64,000 nt of DNA from Serratia liquefaciens (GTDB taxonomy: Bacteria > Pseudomonadota > Gammaproteobacteria > Enterobacterales > Enterobacteriaceae), in contig JAAXZN010000044.1 in NCBI GenBank assembly GCA_012719855.1, positions 1 through 64,000 on the forward strand, read 5' to 3'. Under the pieces are notes generated by a model, which saw nothing but the letters and a program-made list of their open reading frames with translations, had not been told where the DNA came from and did no database searches. Position 1 is the first letter of the stretch; every line of letters starts with the position of its first letter. The translations under genes were made by a program, and so were the position numbers. This document shows, in pieces, positions 63,977 through 64,000 of this stretch.

Positions 63977-64000
63977 GATACCCGCACCCGCTCTTTTATG

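Overview
The window reads as one continuous stretch of an enterobacterial chromosome, most likely Serratia or a close relative. Many proteins match their Escherichia coli counterparts in length and motifs (ModABCEF, BioABCDF, UvrB, MoaABCDE, YbhFSRG, DusC, PbpG, AnsP). The backbone order gal - modFE - acrZ - modABC - ybhA - pgl - ybhB - bio - uvrB - ybhK - moa - ybhL - ybhRSFG - cecR - rhlE - dusC - pbpG is the E. coli chromosome order with insertions and losses. The species assignment is inference.

Region by region. 1-2295: galT-galK-galM on the minus strand; galM is cut by the window edge, galE is absent, and two GalR/GalS-type operators lie upstream. 2582-4172: a CPBP membrane protease and an isochorismatase-fold protein without the usual cysteine, both inserted between gal and modF. 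4304-6658: modF and modE. 6853-12593: a five-gene operon (TonB-dependent receptor, periplasmic binding protein, SAM methyltransferase, FecCD-type permease, ATPase) wedged between modE and acrZ-modABC. This is the best candidate for an undescribed system, possibly a metal-chelate importer connected to molybdenum physiology. 12763-15602: acrZ and modABC, with a ModE operator. 15637-18785: ybhA, pgl, ybhB and a YkvA-like gene. 18790-23761: bioA and bioBFCD diverging from a BirA operator. 23801-24511: an orphan urtE-like ATPase, followed by about 1.3 kb without convincing genes that carries paired DnaA boxes and the uvrB LexA box. 25844-33097: uvrB, a VF530-family gene, ybhK, a Moco-RNA leader, moaABCDE and ybhL. 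33141-40509: ybhRSFG-cecR and rhlE, with a CecR-type palindrome.

40601-48100 holds an EmrAB-like pump diverging from an IclR - universal stress protein - dehydrogenase cluster, then dusC, a small unknown gene and an arylamine N-acetyltransferase. 48170-53024 is patchy accessory DNA: decayed LysR and DMT-exporter remnants, a Mesh1-like HD hydrolase, a DAO-family oxidoreductase, and a divergent pair of a Wzx-like flippase and a TupA-like ATP-grasp protein. 53040-63976 carries regulator-target pairs (LysR with an Fe/2OG oxygenase; LysR with a PACE efflux protein; GlxA-type AraC regulator with a divergent PfpI protein and a downstream S-adenosylhomocysteine hydrolase homologue), plus ansP, a DedA protein, pbpG, a GNAT and a VOC protein.

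The molybdenum theme links much of the left half: molybdate sensing (ModE), high-affinity import (ModABC), cofactor synthesis (MoaA-E) behind a predicted cofactor-sensing leader, and the TonB/ABC operon placed inside the mod locus. A family of GC-rich 20-bp palindromes centred on GCATGC recurs in intergenic regions and in at least one case forms a bidirectional terminator. No tRNA, rRNA, CRISPR array, transposase or integrase was recognised.
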